From an uncultured Eudoraea sp. (GTDB taxonomy: Bacteria > Bacteroidota > Bacteroidia > Flavobacteriales > Flavobacteriaceae), in contig CAMYIE010000001.1 of NCBI GenBank assembly GCA_947258405.1, positions 124,001-188,000 on the forward strand: a DNA stretch of 64,000 nucleotides. Reading direction: 5' to 3'. The position numbers and the translations under genes are program-made. A model generated the notes under the pieces. The model saw nothing but the letters and a program-made list of their open reading frames with translations, was not told the DNA's origin and searched no databases. How positions within the stretch are numbered: the stretch's first letter is position 1; each line of letters begins with the position of its first letter. This document shows positions 62,118-64,000 of this stretch, piece after piece.

Positions 62118-63975
62118 ACTCGTTTATCTTGAATTCTTCACCGCTGTAGGGCTTAGCGTATTCGTGTTCGAGGGTCTTGTCTAACATGCGTTTTTCAAGA
62201 TCTGTCCTGGTAATATGGCCTTTCAGATATTTCTCGATCAGGAGTGAAGCGATATGTCCGGCATATCTCGAACCGTAGTAACCGTGTTCAATAAAAACAG
62301 CCAGGGCGATTTTTGGATTGTCTACCGGGGCAAAGGCTACAAACAAACTATGATCGGTCAGCTGGGTCTTAACACTGTCTATTCTTGTGTAATTCTCTAC
62401 AGTTCCGGTTTTACCTGCGATTTCGATGCCTGGGATCTGAAGCCATTTTGCTGTTCCTTTAGTATATACATCGCTCATACCGCGAATCACAGGATCGAAA
62501 TGCTTTTTATCGATCGTGGTATGTTTTGGTTTTGTGAATTCTGGTATGCTGATGGGAATACCATCGATCTTCTTAAGTATATGTGGGGTAAAGTAATGCC
62601 CCCTGTTTGCGATAGCCGCCGTCATATTTGCCAGTTGGATCGGGGTCGCAGCAACTTCTCCCTGCCCTATAGAATTTGAGATGATATAGGAGGAGCTCCA
62701 TCGGTTATCGCCATAAAAGCGATCATAATATGCTTTGTCTGGTATCCGGCCTGGTCTGCCTGTAGGTAAGTCATAGCCAAGAAAATTGCCGAGACCGAAA
62801 CTCTTCATATGGGCAGACCAAACGTCCATACCCTCATCGGTGGTCTCATATTTATCATAGATCTTTCTAAAAGTCCCGGCGAAATATGCATTACACGACT
62901 TATATATCCCAATGTTCATATTCCGGATGCCACCTCCGCAGTGGCAACCTCTAAGGGTGTTCCCAACATAAAACCCGTTGTAGCACCTGATGGTGGTTTC
63001 GGGTTTAATTGCGCCTTCCTGTAGGGCTACAAGGGCATTGAGGGTCTTAAACGGTGAACCGGGTGATGGTTCGGCCAGGATTGCCCGATCCCATGTAGGT
63101 TTTGAAATGGTATCGTAATGGAGTTTACTGTAGTTTTTAGAGCGCTCTCTTCCTACCAGTAATGAAGGGTCATAGGTTGGCCCGGAAATAAGTGCCAATA
63201 TTTCTCCTGTGGAAGGTTCAAGAGCCACAATTCCTCCACGTTTCCCAGTCATCAGTTTTTCCCCGTATTCCTGAAGGGCTTTATCCAGGGTTACATAAAG
63301 TTCTTTCCCCTGTTCTGGCAGTGTATCAAGGATACCGTTCTTATAGGGTCCGATATCTCGATTAAAACGGTCCTTCTGAATGAATTTAACACCTTTACGC
63401 CCTCGTAGTATTTCTTCATACTCCTTTTCAATCCCGGTACGCCCGGTGAGTTCCCCCTGAACATAATATGGGTTTTTTAAGAGGTCTGTCTCATTTACTT
63501 CACTGATATATCCCAAAACATTGGCGCCGCTAGTCGTATTGTAATAACGCAATGATCGCTTCTGAATGTAGAAGCCCTCATATTTTCTCATCTTTTCTTG
63601 CAGACGTGCATAATCTTCCTTTGATAGTTGAGGCACCAGAACCGATGGCAGGCGTGGAGAATATACCCTTGCTTTGCGTAGTTTCTCGACGAATTTTTCT
63701 TTTTCAATGCTCAAGAGCTGGCAAAATTCAAGGGTGTCGAGGGGTTTTACTTCCCGTGGGATTACCATAACATCATAAGCAGGTTGATTGGCCACAAGCA
63801 GCCTACCTTTCCGATCATAGATATAGCCTCTTTCCGGATAGTCATAGATCGCCTTAATGGCCGTATCTTCCAAAACCTGGTTCGGTGAGAAACTAAAAAT
63901 CTGTAAATAAGAAAGCCTACCTATAAAGGTGATTCCGATAATGATAATAATCGATGAAAGTAGGATCTTTTTCAT
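62107..63975 (-). CDS. mrdA: Penicillin-binding protein 2 (peptidoglycan transpeptidase)
   Basis: 622 residues. An N-terminal anchor (SSIIIIIGITFIGRLSYLQI) precedes a PBP dimer domain and the transpeptidase domain with the SxxK motif in PGSPFKTL, SxN in YKSCNAYF and KTG in IAGKTGTVEN. It cross-links side-wall peptidoglycan together with RodA, whose gene follows. TGA of a possible upstream mreD overlaps this ATG. Confidence 0.96.
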   Translation of the reverse strand: MKKILLSSIIIIIGITFIGRLSYLQIFSFSPNQVLEDTAIKAIYDYPERGYIYDRKGRLLVANQPAYDVMVIPREVKPLDTLEFCQLLSIEKEKFVEKLRKARVYSPRLPSVLVPQLSKEDYARLQEKMRKYEGFYIQKRSLRYYNTTSGANVLGYISEVNETDLLKNPYYVQGELTGRTGIEKEYEEILRGRKGVKFIQKDRFNRDIGPYKNGILDTLPEQGKELYVTLDKALQEYGEKLMTGKRGGIVALEPSTGEILALISGPTYDPSLLVGRERSKNYSKLHYDTISKPTWDRAILAEPSPGSPFKTLNALVALQEGAIKPETTIRCYNGFYVGNTLRGCHCGGGIRNMNIGIYKSCNAYFAGTFRKIYDKYETTDEGMDVWSAHMKSFGLGNFLGYDLPTGRPGRIPDKAYYDRFYGDNRWSSSYIISNSIGQGEVAATPIQLANMTAAIANRGHYFTPHILKKIDGIPISIPEFTKPKHTTIDKKHFDPVIRGMSDVYTKGTAKWLQIPGIEIAGKTGTVENYTRIDSVKTQLTDHSLFVAFAPVDNPKIALAVFIEHGYYGSRYAGHIASLLIEKYLKGHITRTDLEKRMLDKTLEHEYAKPYSGEEFKINEYVW

Positions 63976-64000
63976 TTATTCAATCGCTCAGTCGCGTCAA
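63972..64000 (-). CDS. Possible last codons of mreD (cut by window)
   Basis: In the frame ending in TGA at 63974-63972, which overlaps the mrdA ATG, eight codons read DATERLNK. In Bacteroidota mreD precedes mrdA, and ATGA overlaps are common in this window. Another frame closes earlier (LTRLSD), so identity cannot be shown. Confidence 0.25.

Overview
The window looks like chromosomal DNA from a marine-type member of the Bacteroidota, most likely a Flavobacteriaceae. The main signs are: upstream regions with little Shine-Dalgarno sequence but several exact TAnnTTTG -7 boxes; a mevalonate-pathway block (class II HMG-CoA reductase plus a GYDIA-type GHMP kinase); the order coaX - outer-membrane protein - TPR protein - lptC - CNNM/CorC - PpiD/SurA-like isomerase; a DPP IV-type peptidase next to POT transporters; and short palindromic intergenic repeats of a kind I recall from flavobacterial genomes. 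There is no plasmid, phage or transposase signature and no CRISPR array. Genus cannot be decided from this sequence.

Layout. 1-3.1 kb: three glycosyltransferase genes on the minus strand (a GT-C membrane enzyme cut by the window edge, a cellulose-synthase-like GT2 and a dolichol-phosphate-mannose-synthase-like GT2). 3.3-6.2 kb: a polytopic NapH/NosR-type 4Fe-4S protein and a FAD/NAD(P) oxidoreductase, probably one redox unit. 6.3-8.5 kb: a GH113-like lipoprotein and an N-acetylmuramoyl-L-alanine amidase. 8.5-13.0 kb: a six-gene minus-strand operon of the arsenosugar type (rhodanese, TIGR04282, purine nucleoside phosphorylase, ArsM, DUF547, TIGR04283) that lacks the radical SAM gene arsS. 13.1-21.4 kb: carbohydrate use: a GH32 fructanase lipoprotein, then the uronate route UxaC, mannonate oxidoreductase (SDR) and UxuA, with a three-gene TRAP importer and a perfect inverted repeat in the divergent control region.

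21.5-34 kb: an OmpP1/FadL-like barrel, a repeat-flanked membrane protein of unknown function, a lipoprotein with an Asp/Gly/Ser linker and a probable carbohydrate-binding domain, a GNAT enzyme, a lipid A-type acyltransferase, DUF2207 and LemA. A tRNA-Phe locus follows, with one intact gene between two broken copies, one of them interrupted by palindromes. Next come two overlapping membrane class III nucleotidyl cyclases whose catalytic residues are divided between the proteins. 34-44 kb: coaX and the envelope cluster described above, then the mevalonate genes. 44-50 kb: peptide use (DPP IV-like S9 peptidase and two POT symporters). 50-55 kb: ComEC, NlpC/P60 lipoprotein, LpxB, a small membrane protein and SurE. 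55-64 kb: a C-terminal processing protease, an arylsulfotransferase-like lipoprotein, MsrA/MsrB, a DRGH nuclease, and the rod-shape genes rodA and mrdA, with what may be the last codons of mreD at the edge.

Most of the window is ordinary housekeeping and envelope biology. The points most worth a second look are the split-active-site cyclase pair, the decayed tRNA-Phe copies carrying palindromes, the arsenosugar operon without arsS, and the unannotated regulatory and repeat sequences.
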